A DNA stretch of 64,000 nt from Straminergon stramineum. Its lineage: Eukaryota > Streptophyta > Bryopsida > Hypnales > Calliergonaceae. The DNA lies in the NCBI GenBank assembly GCA_963920665.1, contig OY987266.1, forward strand, positions 4,469,001-4,533,000. Reading direction: 5' to 3'. Numbering within the stretch: the stretch's first letter is position 1; every line of letters starts with the position of its first letter. The position numbers and the translations under genes are program-made. Shown one piece after another: positions 1 through 13,159 of this stretch. The notes under the pieces were generated by a model. It was not told where the DNA came from. It was given only the letters and a program-made list of their open reading frames with translations, and ran no database searches.

Positions 1-1202
1 ATGGGGTGGGGGGAATTCTCCCTAGCCAAGTGGTGTGGGTATAAAAACAATTGAATCCCTGCATCAATATACAATACTACAGTAGTATTAGATTTTTTTA
101 AATTGGTACCTGCACGGAATCCATAATTGGAAAATCTTGAGGACAAACTTGGGAGTCAATAATTAATATTTACGATAGATTGTACCCGTATTTGAATTAG
201 TAGGAAAATTCATCAATAAGGAGATTGTATAGTTATAATATTATATGACGATTCTAAATTTTTCCAACATATAGAGTTTACAACATGTTTATCACTTCCT
301 TTTCTTTTCCTTTAAGGAGAATGGTAGGATAGGCTTCAATTTCTTTTGCCCTCTCAATTATCAAATACATATACATGTATACATCCCAACTTTAGTATGT
401 AGTCATATAACATTAGTTGATACTTATCAAGAAATCCTTGCAACAACTTTGTTTGTCCAACTAGTACATAAATTGTAATGGACTACCATGGGCACTTCCA
501 ACCTAAGGTTAGTGCACTTAGAATCACATCCCAAAATATTGAGAGGGCATTCATTTTTTTAACAATTTAGGTTTGTTTGCTATGTTTCGCAACAATTAAT
601 AACATTGCTAAAAAAATCATTCACTTTTGGACTTAATATTGTTAAATTTCAATACACATTTACTCTAGCTACAAGTCTACCAGAAATGTGCCTACTGGAA
701 ATGAATGGAGTAAATGGGCGATCGATTAGACAAGTTTTATAGATTGTTTTTGGAATTTTGTTTTAGCTCTCCAGAAGTTGCGTACGGTACTTGTATTCTT
801 CGTACCGAAATAATGCTCTTATTAATGAAAAGCTTGCCTGAATTGCTAGCAATCCTAGCATCAACCCAAATTTAGAACCACCCCAGCCCAAAAGTGCTAT
901 CTGCTAAGTGCTAGCCCTTCCCTCTAGCCATGAATTATTGTGTGCAGGACATTAAATTTCCAGTTGAGATTGCCTGACTGTAGCCCTGTACGTCCTGTTA
1001 CTCCTGTGCTTCCTGTGTTCGGTAAGTATGTTTAGATTGTACCAGATTCGGAGATTCCAGAGTCCGGTGTTGCCCTTAAACAGTTACTTAAACAGACAAA
1101 CCTGACTAACTTAAGTGATTGATTGATTGCTGATGAATTTACCAGAACTGACTCTAAGATAAGCTTACATTCGAAGTTGTTATTATTCCTTTTACTGTTC
1201 GG
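1..1202. other. AT-rich intergenic sequence, nothing recognised
   Basis: This stretch is AT-rich with many stops in all frames. No protein homology, RNA gene or clear repeat could be recognised by eye. Confidence 0.6.
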
Positions 1203-1479
1203 CAATGAAATTCGGTTTCATTTGTTTCAAAAAAGAAGAAGAGGTTATGGTTATTATTATTTTTTGAAACAACTGAAACGGAATTTCAATACATTCCGTA
1301 AGTTACAAGCCTCCTATAATACATTGATGTTTCAAAAGCTGCAAAGATGGTCTTGGATTTGAGTTGCATGGTGCCTTCTGGGAGCATGATAAGCGTCTGG
1401 CCCAGATTTTTTTTAAGTAATTTCTTCATCAATTAATTATCATTCTTATTTTATAACAAATGAAACGGAATTCCATTGC
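1203..1479. repeat. Small inverted-repeat element (MITE-like)
   Basis: The left end has the word GGTTTCATTTGTT inside a 25-base segment at 1203-1227. The reverse complement of that segment returns at 1455-1479 with about two mismatches. A third, inner inverted copy at about 1264-1293 pairs with 1206-1234 to make a tight hairpin with about 29-base arms and a ~28-base loop. No coding sequence lies inside and no target duplication is obvious. Hairpin and terminal repeats are seen directly; the MITE label is inference. Confidence 0.5.
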
Positions 1480-1649
1480 AAGGCAGGCCAAGACAGGTTT
1501 TGACTGCACTGTCCTGTCCTGCGCTCCAGAGCCAATAAAATGAAACAGGAGCCCTGGCAGTCTGGCACTCATGTGATACTGCACATTAGAGTACCAGACA
1601 CACTCCAACTGAAGAGTCCAAGTCTCCCAGCTCGGCTCTGGCACGTAAA

Positions 1650-4077
1650 TTACATGATTAACTTACATCAGAGTTCCATGAAAAAATGAATGGTACGGGT
1701 TCATTTAGTAGTAGGTGCCCGCAGGCCATCACTAATGGTGGGTCGGAGTACCTGGAACACGAGGAGCTGGGACAGTCATTTATAACGTTTCCCAAAGTCA
1801 CCGCAGACGCGCGGCAGCGGCGCTTTGCGAACTGGGTCAAAGTCCATCGTCGTCGCCAACTCGTCGTCCTCCCTTCGCTTGCGCCGTGGCACTCCGGCTT
1901 TTGAGCTTCACTACTGTAAGTTACTACTGTAGCTTTGCTTGGGAGATGACGACGAGTCAGGGATGGGAAATTGGGAATGGTGGGACTCACACTCTGCCAG
2001 CGCCACACTGCTCCTGTAGCTGGCTGCAGCCGGCTCCGACTTGTCGTGCTCTATTTGTGTGGTCGCCTCAATTATCAACCCTTTTGCACAGTCCTCGTTG
2101 CACCTCGTCTGTGCTCTTTCCTTGCCTACCAATCGCCATTTTGGTCCACCATCGCCGGCCGGCCGTTTTCAAACGCCGTGCAAGCGCTGTTCGTCTCCAC
2201 GGACAAGACTGCTTCTGGGAAGTGATGGACGGATCCTTCCATGCGTGAGCCGATCGAGTGCTGGAGGGCTCCTACTGTAGTTCGCTGGATTGATCTTGCC
2301 GGGAGGATTGCCTGGCGATGGTCGTGCGATTGGACTTGTGGGGTTTGAGTGATCTGCAATTCGGCTAGTGGTCGGTAATTCGTGCGTGTCGATTGTCGTT
2401 GAAGTGATGCAGCCCGAAGAATTCGGCTCTGGGCAGCAATAGTATTTCAGTGTAATCCTTAATCCGCCTCCTTTGTCATGTTCTTCCCCTTTGTCATGTT
2501 CGAAAGAGATAGTTCTGGCTGAGCTGTTTATGCCGTCGTTTTGGATTGATGTATTTGCTAATCACCCGCAATTAGTGGAGAGGAATTAATGAGAATCGAT
2601 TGGAAAGCTTGCTTAACTTAACAGATAGATCGTCGTAGAGGATCTTAAAAGGAATGACTACGAACTACGCAGTTCTAAATTAGTTTGCGATACCATCTAC
2701 ATTTAGAATGTCCTGATTTAGAAAGGGGTGGGCCTGATTCCGCCTTTCGGATCTACAGGACCAAGGCATTCCCGGAGGAGGACATGTGGCTTCGTCGCGG
2801 ATGGGCTGTGTCAGAAGAACAATTCGCATCTGGCTGTCAGTCGACTGCGCTTATTGTTTAGATTGATGAACTCGCTCATTCCCGCCTCTCGCGCTGCCTG
2901 CTGAATTCTTTTCTTGCTGGGAAGAGCCCACTGGTATGGTAGTGTGAGCTCTTTCTGTCTGTGGGTGTGCACTGTGCAACATCAAGAGTGAAGACACGTA
3001 AGTTATCAATCTACGCTTCACTCGCGCCTTCCACTCTTTCGCTTTCGCTTCCTTGCTGGATTGTAGCACAGCGTAGATTCCTCGTGCTTAGATAAGGTTG
3101 TTAAGATTCACAAGATCCGTGAAACCACGTCAGATCTACGGCACTAGGACTCCCAAGAGGGAGTCCGATTAGGTTCTGGAAACTCGCAGGGATTGCTCTG
3201 TGTTTGTCTTGATATTGCAAACCCGGGATTCATACATGTACGATTGCCAGCGCTGGAGGACGAAGAGACTGGAATGAATTAGGGTGACTTTAATAATTTT
3301 GAGTAATATTTCCTGTATCCTGTATTTCTCGTACAACGGGAAATTCGCCGGCGCTTTAGTCCCCCGTTTTTTTCCTGACACTACTGAGGTGATTTTCACC
3401 TTGCAGAGAAGCTTAGTCCTTTGCGATGGAGATGGTGCACCAGGTTGTGTGTGGAACTAGAGTGGAGTATGATTAGCTCCTGTTTCGCATTCCCGGTCTG
3501 ATTGTCGACCATAAAATCCAGTGCCCGCCGAAACTTCGTGTTGTGGTGGGTACCTCCGCAAACTGCGTCGCTGTTTGTACGCTTTCCTCTCTGTTGCGCA
3601 CATGTGCACATGCTTGAAGTCACGTTGACTCTGACCTAAGGAAGACGCTTTGTCTGAATTCGTACGTATTATTTCAAACCTCTTTAATTTTACGACCTGG
3701 GATTTTTCACTATGACATAGTTTGAATGTGTGCTACAGTCAATAAAAGGGTAACAAGTATTTAGAATGTCATTTGAGTGAAGGGTCGTAATAAATAGGTT
3801 TGAGTGTAGACTGGATTGGAGGTGTGATCGAAACTAAGGCGAAAGAATCGAAACATTTAGGGAATGTTCTTGACCGCTGTAGGGATTTTTTAAGCTCTCG
3901 TGATGTGCAAACACCACTTCGCGCACATTCATGGCTAGAGCTGTGACCCAAGCTTATCCGTAGCTTCGTATGGGTTGTGGGTTATTTTAATTTTTCGTAT
4001 TTTGACAAATGGAAGAGAATTCATTGCGAAGAAACTGATCTTCATATGGATTTTGCAGAACAAAGCAGAGAATAATC
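1650..4077 (+). promoter_or_regulatory. Leader and promoter region of the DA1-like gene
   Basis: From about 1650 to 3650 the base composition is visibly GC-richer than the flank, with many short open frames on both strands but no recognisable protein. A good splice acceptor (TTTTGCAG) ends at 4058, only 19 bases before the DA1-like start codon. The 5' leader is therefore probably spliced, with a non-coding first exon somewhere in this GC-richer stretch. Donor-like GTAAGT words occur near 1915 and 3000, but I cannot choose between them. No convincing TATA box was identified. Confidence 0.4.
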
Positions 4078-7000
4078 ATGAGGTGGTTGGAGAGATTACT
4101 TGGACCCGCGGACCATCGTCGATACGGAGATAATGAATACTATGAGTACCCACAAAATGGAGTCTACTTGCAGGAGTCTTTCAGCAGTTGGGAAGGCGGC
4201 CCAGACGAGCTTCGTTCTTGGCGAGGTCCATCTATCTTCGAGGTACCGATACCTGCTGTCTTACGATTTTAACCCAATTTGGCCTCACATACGTTTTAGC
4301 GATTCCGAGCAGATCATATGAAGAGTGGCTTTCGTTTTCGAATTTACGTAATTTTTGCCCCCCCCCATGCAATGTTCTGGTGATACAAAATGTGTCCTTT
4401 CCTTTCTGAACGATAATTTTCACCATATGATCAATCAAATTGGTCATTTTAAAACCATGATCTTTAGTGGTCAATCAACAGGAGCAAGGAGCCCGAATTG
4501 GACCCTCATGTTTTTTAGAATAGTTTAGAGCTTTTTTGATCATTTTCTTTTTATCAACACATTCATTGATATTTTTTTTAATAAATAAACTACCCTTTCT
4601 GAAGTATGTTATCACAATGAATCAGTCATTCCGAAATCATGAGTCTAGGGTTCTTCAGGGGCGAATATTTTTATGGCGTAGGAATTATCTGATTTTTTGT
4701 GGAAAGTCTAATAGAATTGTGAATGCGACTCATTCAACAGGATCCCTACGCCGATGTGTATCAGTCCACGTATCCTAGCCGGAGAAGTTTCCAACATCGA
4801 GAGACTAGCCACTCTTACCAGGATGAGCCTCAGGAGTGGTCTCGTGACACCAGCAAGTATGTCAGCCAGTATGGTGGAACGACTGAGATTTACAATCCTT
4901 CTAGTGGGAGGTTCAGAGAATCTGGCTATGGCTTGAATTTGGAGCCCCCAGCCTATGGTGACAGTAAGAATCTTCCTCTTTTGGCCTTTGGCAATGCTCT
5001 TCCTGTAGTATCCGAGCAGAGTAGAGAAAACAATCTTACATGTCATTATGTTTGGACTATGTCTGCTTCGAGTTTGGGGCAAATTGCACAGGTTGAAGCA
5101 GCAATCTCGAGAGAAACAAGAAATCCTAGACCTTGATTGGTTCAAAATTCATTTTTAGTTTGCTTTACATTGTTTTATTCAATGTCGACTTTTCATTAGT
5201 CCAAGTAATAAGAATGGGCATAAGAGGTGGGGCTTACATGTTCCTATATGGCAAGGTTTAAAGCTACCTTTTTGAGTTGGATTGGACACTTGTTACCTCA
5301 ACGGTGTAATAGTAAATTGGATTATTTTTAGCCAGTTTTGCAAATGATGTTGGTTTGACATTGTTCCTTCGACCTTTGAAATCTGCAATCCCTGAGAGAT
5401 CTAGTTTGATTTGACACATTACAAAGTCTGACATTTGCATCAACACGGGTGATGCTTTAGGAAGGTACAAGACTGCTGAAGACTACGATAAGAGAAGTGA
5501 GGACTTAGCAAGGACCATGCAAGACACTTTGAACCTTCGGTATCCAGATTCATATGGCACCCCCACCGTGGCTCCCCCCGCGAGTTCGTTGGTGACTCCG
5601 TCAAAAGGGTATGCGTTTCTTTTTCATGAATGGTGTGTCATGATTCTCGCCCAGGGTCACACTTTTACCTGAAATTTCAGTCTTACAAGGTCCAATTTGA
5701 TTCATCATATTGTGAATTATATGATTCATACAGGGTCAAATTTTATATGTGAAGAACAATGCATGTGTGGTAAAAATAAATAAAAAATGAAAAATAGAGA
5801 CATTCAAAAATTATAAAATCGGATGAGGCCCAATTTGGCCACTTGGTCCTTCAGGGCTTGACAATGGACAAGGCTATCTGTGCAACGGATGTTTGAGTAC
5901 TATCGGCCAATGAACTTGTGATATTTGAAACCTTGTTATTCTGTAGATCGTAAAAGATGAGCTGACAATTGCTGATACGCAGGTCAGTAGGATTGTCGAC
6001 ATGTGCTGGTTGCCATCGCACCCTTGGGTTCGGAAGGTTTCTGTCATGTGTCAACCAAAATTGGCACCCCGATTGCTTCCGCTGCCGGTATTGCAAACAG
6101 TCGATCGTAGAGAAGGAGGTATTTGACACCATTTCAAACTGTGTTCACCTGTTTTCTCCAATTTTTTTAACTTGTCAACAGAACGCTCTTCCTTTTGTGA
6201 CATGATTTGCGTGCATGGTATGACTGCAGAAGAGCGAAGTACTATCCTTGTAAAACTGGATTCTGATGTGTCAAATTTTGCTCTGCAGCTCTCTGTGCAT
6301 GGAAGTGACCCCTATCACCGAGCCTGCTACAAGAAGCTTTTTCATCCCAAGTGCGAGATTTGCTATAATCATGTGAGGTCATCTTTACCATAGTGACTTG
6401 GTGCGATCATGCTACCAACGCTGACCGTCAGCATTTAATTTTTTCATTAAATGAATTCATTTTTCGTGAACCAATTCAGCAGTCAATTTACGTCTGAAAA
6501 GAATGCTACTGCCATGATCTCAGAGATGTCGTAATGGAATATGTGCCTGCAGATACCTTTAAATGCTCGAGGGCAGATAGAGTATCGTTCACACCCTTTT
6601 TGGAACCAGAGGTACTGTCCATCACATGAAAGAGATGGAAGTCGATGCTGCTGCAGTTGTGATCGCATTGAGGTATTTGGGGGATCATACCACCTCTTAT
6701 TTTCAGTCTGGGATCTCTGCGGTCAATAAATCATATTATAGGGTTCCACACCTTGCAATAATCCAACTCGGTAACCATGAAGGGGCGTTGGATCGTCCTT
6801 GATGTTATACATAATACTAGACTGCTTGAAAACTCCAGTGCAATGAACCCCTCGGCAGCTTGATTGCTTTCGAGTAATCTCTCTAAATGGAGCATTGTAT
6901 TGAGCCTGCAGCCTGTGGATCAACGGTACAAAAGCTTGGGAGATGGTAGAAAGGAGTGCTCGGATTGCATGGAGTCCGCTATCATGACAACGAAGAATTG

Positions 7001-8686
7001 CCAGCCACTCTACCGCGACATATTAAAATTCTATAGAGTCAATCTTGGCATGCCCATCGAACAAGAAGTTCCTATGCTTCTGGTGGAGCGGGAGGCCCTG
7101 AACAATGCTCGTGAAGTCGAAAAGGATGTGAGTCATTGACAGATTTGACGGATTCTATCATTTGCTCTTGTTTCTCAATTTCCACGCCTTACTTTTGTAT
7201 CCCGATTGTATTTCATCTTCGATGGTCTAGACCTAAAACTTTCTTCAGGATTTACCCGACTGTGCATCTCGATTTCTTTTTCCAAACACTGATGAATCTG
7301 TACTTATCAAGTCATGTTATATGAATACAGGGCCACACTCACGCCCCTGAAACTCGAGGTCTGTGTCTTTCTGAAGAGCAAATATTTCCTGTAAGTTGAG
7401 TCTGAATTTGATTTCATTACATACTTTCTATTTACTGCGATACCTCTGGTGTATATACTTCTTCTTTGATAATTCTTCGATGTTTGAAATAGGTCTTCGA
7501 CCCAGAGGATCGTGGTGGCTACCATGAATCAGAAGTGAGAAATGTAACACGCCGTTGCGAGGTCACAGCCATTCTTGTTCTTTTCGGGTTACCTAGGTGT
7601 GTGCTTGGTCCTCCCTTCGAAAACTGTGCTCAAATGCTTTGTTGTGTGCTTCATAGGAAAGCTTCCTTATGATAACAGAGAAACATTATTATTTTTTGTT
7701 TCCTACAATAATATTCTCACAATCATAATACAATCGAATACAAAATCTAAGCTGGTGGGTCCCTTGCTTGTGCAGGTTGTTAATAGGATCGATTCTAGCA
7801 CACGAACTGATGCATGCATGGATTCGTCTGGATGGTAAGAGTATTCTTGTGTTGCATACATCAACTAACTTTCCACTGTTTCCTTTTAAGTCTATCTAGT
7901 GTGGGGCACTTTATTTTGAGCAAGTTTTTTCTGCACAAATGATCTTGCATCCATCTACTCAGATACGTTATGAAATAGCACTTTATAATGATTTTCCTCA
8001 AATCGTCAATTTTGGAGATGAATCAGGACGTTTAGGGGTTAATGGCTTGATAACTACACTATTCACACAATTATGATTCAATGACAGGGAGGGCTCCTAC
8101 TTTATTTTGGGACCCACACTCAGTAGATAGATGAGTGTAGTTGGACATAGTTCCCACTGCTGTAGAGCATTGTTGACCACCCAGCCTTTTCACTGGTTGG
8201 TAGTAACTACACTAGCTTATACTAGTTGGCTGATTTCCTGCGCTGTCATTCTTGAACTCAGAATTTGTGCCAGAGGAAGAAGATGTCAGAGAATGGGAAC
8301 ATCTTAGATGCGCTTATTCTACCTTGACTTGAAGTAGCAGACGTTAGCAAATTCTTTCAAAAATGTTAAATTGCTGGTAGGAGGTGTCTGAATCGTAATT
8401 TTTTGCACATGCAGGAAGATTTCCGAACCTGGAGAATGATATTGAGGAGGGTATTTGCCAGGTCATCGCTCATATGTGGTTGAAATCAGAGCTTGAAACC
8501 ATGGCAAGTTATGGTGGATCATCCTCCGTCAGCAGACGCCTGGGGGAGTTTTTCTTGCACCAAATTGAAACTGATGCGTCCCCAATCTATGGTGACGGAT
8601 TTAGAGCTGCTACCAAAGCCGTTTCTATCTATGGCCTCCCGAGAACTCTTCATCATATGAGGCAGACTGGCGAGATAATTCGCTAG
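4078..8686 (+). CDS. DA1-like: DA1-like LIM-domain, ubiquitin-activated metallopeptidase
   Basis: Eleven coding exons join in frame with GT–AG introns: 4078-4242, 4741-4963, 5461-5608, 5983-6118, 6289-6372, 6553-6672, 6912-7127, 7331-7390, 7493-7596, 7776-7834 and 8415-8686. They give 528 residues; Arabidopsis DA1 is about 532. A UIM-like helix (SEDLARTMQDTLN) lies in exon 3. A LIM domain follows with ligands C186, C189, H207, C210, C213, C216, H234 and C237, then a second Cys-rich LIM-like block around 246-300. The C-terminal half is the DA1 peptidase domain: HELMH at 428-432 and a downstream EEG (449-451) likely supplying the third zinc ligand. In Arabidopsis, DA1 is activated by the E3 ligases BB and DA2, cleaves growth regulators and limits the proliferation phase of organ growth; the same role here is inference. 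Only one of the usual two N-terminal UIMs is visible. Introns 1 and 3 carry related MITE-like inserts. Confidence 0.93.
4262..4495 (+). repeat. Intronic MITE-like insert, copy 1 (DA1-like intron 1)
   Basis: The word ATATGATCAATCAAATTGG near the right end matches a word at 14079-14097 in the fucosyltransferase intron. The left-end words CAATTTGGCCTCA and ACGTTTTAG match that copy and the inverse of the copy in DA1-like intron 3. It is non-coding. Exact borders and target duplications are uncertain. Confidence 0.45.
5640..5870 (-). repeat. Intronic MITE-like insert, copy 2 (DA1-like intron 3)
   Basis: Read on the minus strand, this begins with CCCTGAAGGACCAAG followed by GCCAAATTGGGCCTCA, and ends with a word complementary to CAATTTGATTCATCATA. 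Both ends align with the insert at 13890-14115. The same terminal word (CCCCTAGAGGACCAAGGCC) recurs at the extreme right of the window near 63961. Confidence 0.5.
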
Positions 8687-9898
8687 ACGAACCTCGTGAT
8701 GTCGTTCTTCACCCATTGCCATGAATATCCCTCATATTCAGGTATAAATTGAGACCGCTCTTAGTAATCGCGGTCTCACATAGATTAGGACTCTCGGTAG
8801 AGTGTAAAGTATCCGGGGATCAGGCAGGACTCCTTCTGATTGCGATGCTCCAGCCAGGAAATCCTGTGCTGCAATTGTAGATCAAGTGAGGAGGCAAAGT
8901 TTAGATGAGTCCATGTAAGGAACTTCCTCCCTTCCATGTAATTTTGAACTCGCATTACCATATCCTTTTCTGTTTGAATGCCATTTAGCATGATCTCTTC
9001 TAGTGCAGCGATTGTCCAGAAAAATGCTCAAAAAATGGGAGGCTCGAGCAATAGGGAGCATAGTGACCAGTTGTTCTCCTCGGTCAAGAACTGCGGATCT
9101 GTGGTTGTTGGTTGACCTGATTAGGCGTAAGCTAAGAAGAACATTTATGGGTTATAATCCCCTTCTGTCTAGCCAATGAGACAGTTCCCGGTTGCTTCGA
9201 ACACTAGAAGTGAGTGATTTTCGTGATGCAAGGTGATTCAGTACTCGTAATCTTATCATCATAGCCAGTCCTTAAATCCTGTCGTAGATGATAGTATAGC
9301 ATGTGCAGACCATGGTGAATTTTGAACATTTCAATGGCAGGGAGTAACAAAACATGTGGAGTTTTGAATATGGAAATTCCCTTCTCATCAGGATTTACTG
9401 CATGAATGGTTTAACGAGGAGGGCGGAGCCTGACGAGGAGGGCCAATTTTTACCATAAATCCCGATTAGAAAGGGATTGCCTGACATAAACCACCTATGA
9501 GAAATGCAGAAACGAATGACAATTGAATTGAGTAGATGTTGTGTAGATCATTCATCAGGGTAGATGAGAAACCCGTAATCCCTACTCACTGAGTAGTTAC
9601 AATGGTTTTTCTGCTAGCAAGGCATTACGGAAAATAATCTGCCCGGGAAATGGGCAGTGCATCTTCCAGCGGTGGTTCATGGAATGTGCTGCCTAAGGAT
9701 TCAGTTTCACTTTCATCAACTTGCGAAACAAAAATTTGCTCCGGATGCTGTTAAAGATTTCCATGGTCAACGCTGCAAATAATAGACTTTTCACAAAGAT
9801 TGTTGTTATAAGGTGACTTTGAAGTTGCAGTTCACCAGTAAAGTAGCTACTTGAATCGATACAGTATATGTATTGTCATTGGAATAGGTAGTGAATGG
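8687..9898. other. 3' flank of the DA1-like gene, including a small hairpin
   Basis: The start of this region should be the 3' UTR of the DA1-like gene. A perfect 9-base inverted repeat (TGAGACCGC and its complement) with an 11-base loop lies at 8750-8778, about 65 bases after the stop. No other gene is recognisable up to the transposon-like element at 9901. Confidence 0.4.
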
Positions 9899-9900
9899 TA

Positions 9901-10661
9901 CTCCCTTTGTCCCCAAATGATCTTCTTGTTGGCTTGCATTGTGTCACACAATGATCTTTGTGTGTGACATGGGAGGAAGGGTCTATACTTTTTGAGAATG
10001 TCAAGAATACACAGCGTGGGAACTCAAGAAATGTGTTTAGCCACTGTGTAGTCACTGAATTTTTGTGGAGCCATTGAATTTTGGTATAGTCGCTGAATTT
10101 CATTTTATCCACTATGCTTAGTAGCCATTTTGCACAGTAACCACTATCTTAGCTGGAATTCGAAGTTTTTGGTGTGATGTGGGTGGGCCCCTAGCATAGA
10201 AGCTTTGAAGTTATAGCTAATCAATGGCTAGCATGGTGAGGTTAACTCTTTGAAAATTTAGGGGCTATCTCAGGACTAAGTTTATTTCAGGAAGTCCTAG
10301 TTGATTTGGTATGTACATAAGGTGTGTGCACATCCAAAAATTCATACAGCAGTAACTGACCCGAGTATTTCATGGACAACATCAAAGTGGTAATGATAGT
10401 ACACAATGTGTGAAGATAAGAGGAAGAACACACAACGAGGGAAGTTGCAAAAATAATTGGTCAATGGTACTCCATTAGAAAGTCACTTTTTAAAGTGCCA
10501 CAACTATATTTTGAAAACTTATTCGAAAGTGAAATTTTTAGGATAGGAATGCATCACAGTCTACTTACTTACAACTCAAAACGGATTTTAAAAAAAAGTT
10601 GTTTTCAACCTTAATTTGGAATTTTTTGTCTAAGAAGAAGAGCATTTAGAGACAAAGGGAG
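9901..10661. mobile_element. Stowaway-like (Tc1/mariner) non-autonomous TIR element
   Basis: The left end reads CTCCCTTTGTCCCC and the right end is its inverse. The 27-base terminal repeats (9901-9927 and 10635-10661) differ at three positions. TA dinucleotides flank both sides (9899-9900 and 10662-10663), the target duplication expected for Tc1/mariner-type elements. The CTCCCT start resembles the terminal sequence of Stowaway MITEs. At 761 bp it is long for Stowaway but carries no transposase frame. Confidence 0.75.
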
Positions 10662-10663
10662 TA

Positions 10664-13159
10664 GTATTTGTATCATACTATATTTCTGCATGTAAAAGTT
10701 ACACTATCCTTTTCTTTAAAGAAATATGGATTTAACAAGAAGTGCATGTTAAATATGCCAAGTCGGTGTTTGAGTGAACCATGTCATTCCCTTAATCTTG
10801 AAAAGACAAGACCCATCACCAAGGTACTTTGTCAAAAATGATTCAATTTATAGACCAATAGGTACATTCTTCATTTCTACAATAATCTTCAAAGTCATCC
10901 ATTGACCACTCTTGAGTGTTAGTGTCCTTCCAAGGTTAATATGTAGAGAACTATTAACACCTATGTAGATTTATTATATAAATATGTAAGGAACTATTAA
11001 CACTTCATTGTGGGTGTTGCAAAATTGACTTGTGAACATTGATTCTTGCTCTAAATGCACAATCTGAATGTGAGTATTGGTCCAACAATCAATATTTCGA
11101 AATTTCAAAGTTTATTCATATACTTTCCTAAAATTATAAACCCATGAATACTCTTCAGTGCAGTGACTTGAGTCCATATATATTGTACAAACTGTATGTA
11201 ACTTGCAGCAGCTAGGGGCTGAAGGCTGAAGAGAAGGACATCGATTTTGAAGGATGACTGTGAAAGGCATGAAAAGAATGGGGTTGGCGCACAAGATAGG
11301 CATTGCAAGGCAAGGATTTATCGTGATTACACTACTCACTAGAATGTGATGGTTGAATGCGTCTCCCTCCTTACTAAGGTTCTGGATGTTACTCAAACCT
11401 ATTTTTCAGAGCCCAACATGGGACCCTAAACAAACACTCTTGATGTATGCCAACTACTTCGAGTTATAACTCTGTCTCTCTCTGATGGTTGAATGCTGTT
11501 GGTATTGACGTTTAAAGTTTGACTGTAAGTTCAAGTGAAGTGAAAGCGCCTGGGCTTTTTGGCCGGCACCCCGCCACATGCAGCTGGATGGGACCGACGG
11601 ACGGAGCATCCCTCCCACCTTCCCTTGCGAATGCTGCACTTGACACGCGGCATGAGCGCAGGCGTCAGCGGTGTGGTCGAATCGAAGGGATAAGTGTCAT
11701 CCCTTTGATCTCTTTGACTGCCCTTCTGAACGGCGAAGGGCAGTTATGCGTCGCTCGCCTCATCTTGTCAGTCCCCATTCCGCTTCAGTTCCCACTTCCC
11801 AGCTAGTCTGCAGTAACTTAAGTTACTTAACTTCGAGGAAAGCAGTCCCAACCTGGAACTCCTGCAGCTCCGGTCCATCCGCCCCCTGGAGTTCACTCCC
11901 TCCCTCATATTGCAATTGCATATCTATCTATCTATACCTGGTGCTTGCTTGTCGTTGCCCCTCCCCCTGCATGATCACTAAGCTTACTTCAGTCATAACT
12001 TAGGCACCCCGATCGATCACGCGAGGGGCATGCCATCAATTCAATTATTTCCAATTCAATCGATCGCATGCCCCTTCCTTCGTCAATCTCTCACTCAGAT
12101 CTACCATCGCACAACGCATACTGAACCTTGGCTAAATGTAAAGTCTGGCGCTTAATCCGTATACCAAAATCTACAATCACCCACTGCGAAATCACATAAG
12201 CAATTCATACATAAGCTAACTACACCTAAAGTCACAGAAATAAGCATAACCAAAATACTACAGGAAATGAACAATTTTTGCACATAGGTGAAGGACTTAG
12301 AATCAAAATGCATGTAGTTCCATAATTTTTGGAAGCATTGTGAAGTAGTTACAAATTTTCAAAGATGCAAGGTGTAGCATGCTAAAAGTGTTACGTAGGT
12401 GATGTCAAAATTCATTTGATGCACATTAAAAAATGACACTAGTAGTATCAGGACATGTCATAGAAAAGAAGTTAAAACAAAAGAAAGTGTACCCAAAATC
12501 GACCACTTGTAAGGTCACCACCTCCACAATAGAGTAGTAGAGTTTCTCACTATCCAAAATGGCCCCCAACTCTACCTTACACTTGTCCTTCTAATGCTCA
12601 CCATTTTGAGTATCCTCCGTGTTCACTGTCCCTTCAATCAGAAGTAATCAATTTTAGGTGTGGTTACATTGATGACAAAAGTTGGATGTCAACAGATTGG
12701 CTCTCATACCCAAAGTGATCTGTCCAAATCTCTCTAGTGATCTTCCAATGAAAGCATACTTCCAGGCACATATACATTGGTTAAAATGCTGTAAGTGACG
12801 CAAATAGTATCCTCTACCTTTGCATAGATTGTGAGATATTGACATGATTGGATTTGGAGCTTAGTTTAAACGAAGTGGAAGTGATAGCTACGGACCTTGG
12901 TACGTACTACAGAGAATATGCAATGAGCATGTGCAAAAATGTAAGCACCTGGATGGCTGGCTGACTCTGCTGCCGTCTCTCGAAGAACCCAAACAGTTGG
13001 GCAGAGCCGAGCCAGATCGCAGATACATATCAGGCAGCTACACAGGCAAGAATCATACCGTTCTCGGGCCTTTGGCTAAGATCAAGTGAGGTATCTGCTC
13101 TTATCAGTTTCATATCTGAGGCTCATCGACCCGTGTGTGTACATTGACAAGCAAAGGAA
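10664..13159. other. Intergenic region with a GC-richer island
   Basis: The sequence is mostly AT-rich. A GC-richer island at about 11500-12090 contains a perfect 14-base palindrome (GTAACTTAAGTTAC, 11813-11826) and several open frames on both strands, none recognisable as a protein. It could be an old exon, a promoter or a non-coding RNA locus. The last few hundred bases probably include the 3' UTR of the minus-strand fucosyltransferase. Confidence 0.35.

Noticed and set aside
1658..2359. Overlapping open frames on both strands (up to 120 residues)
   Set aside because: No recognisable domain, and overlapping frames on both strands are expected in a GC-richer leader with few AT-rich stops.
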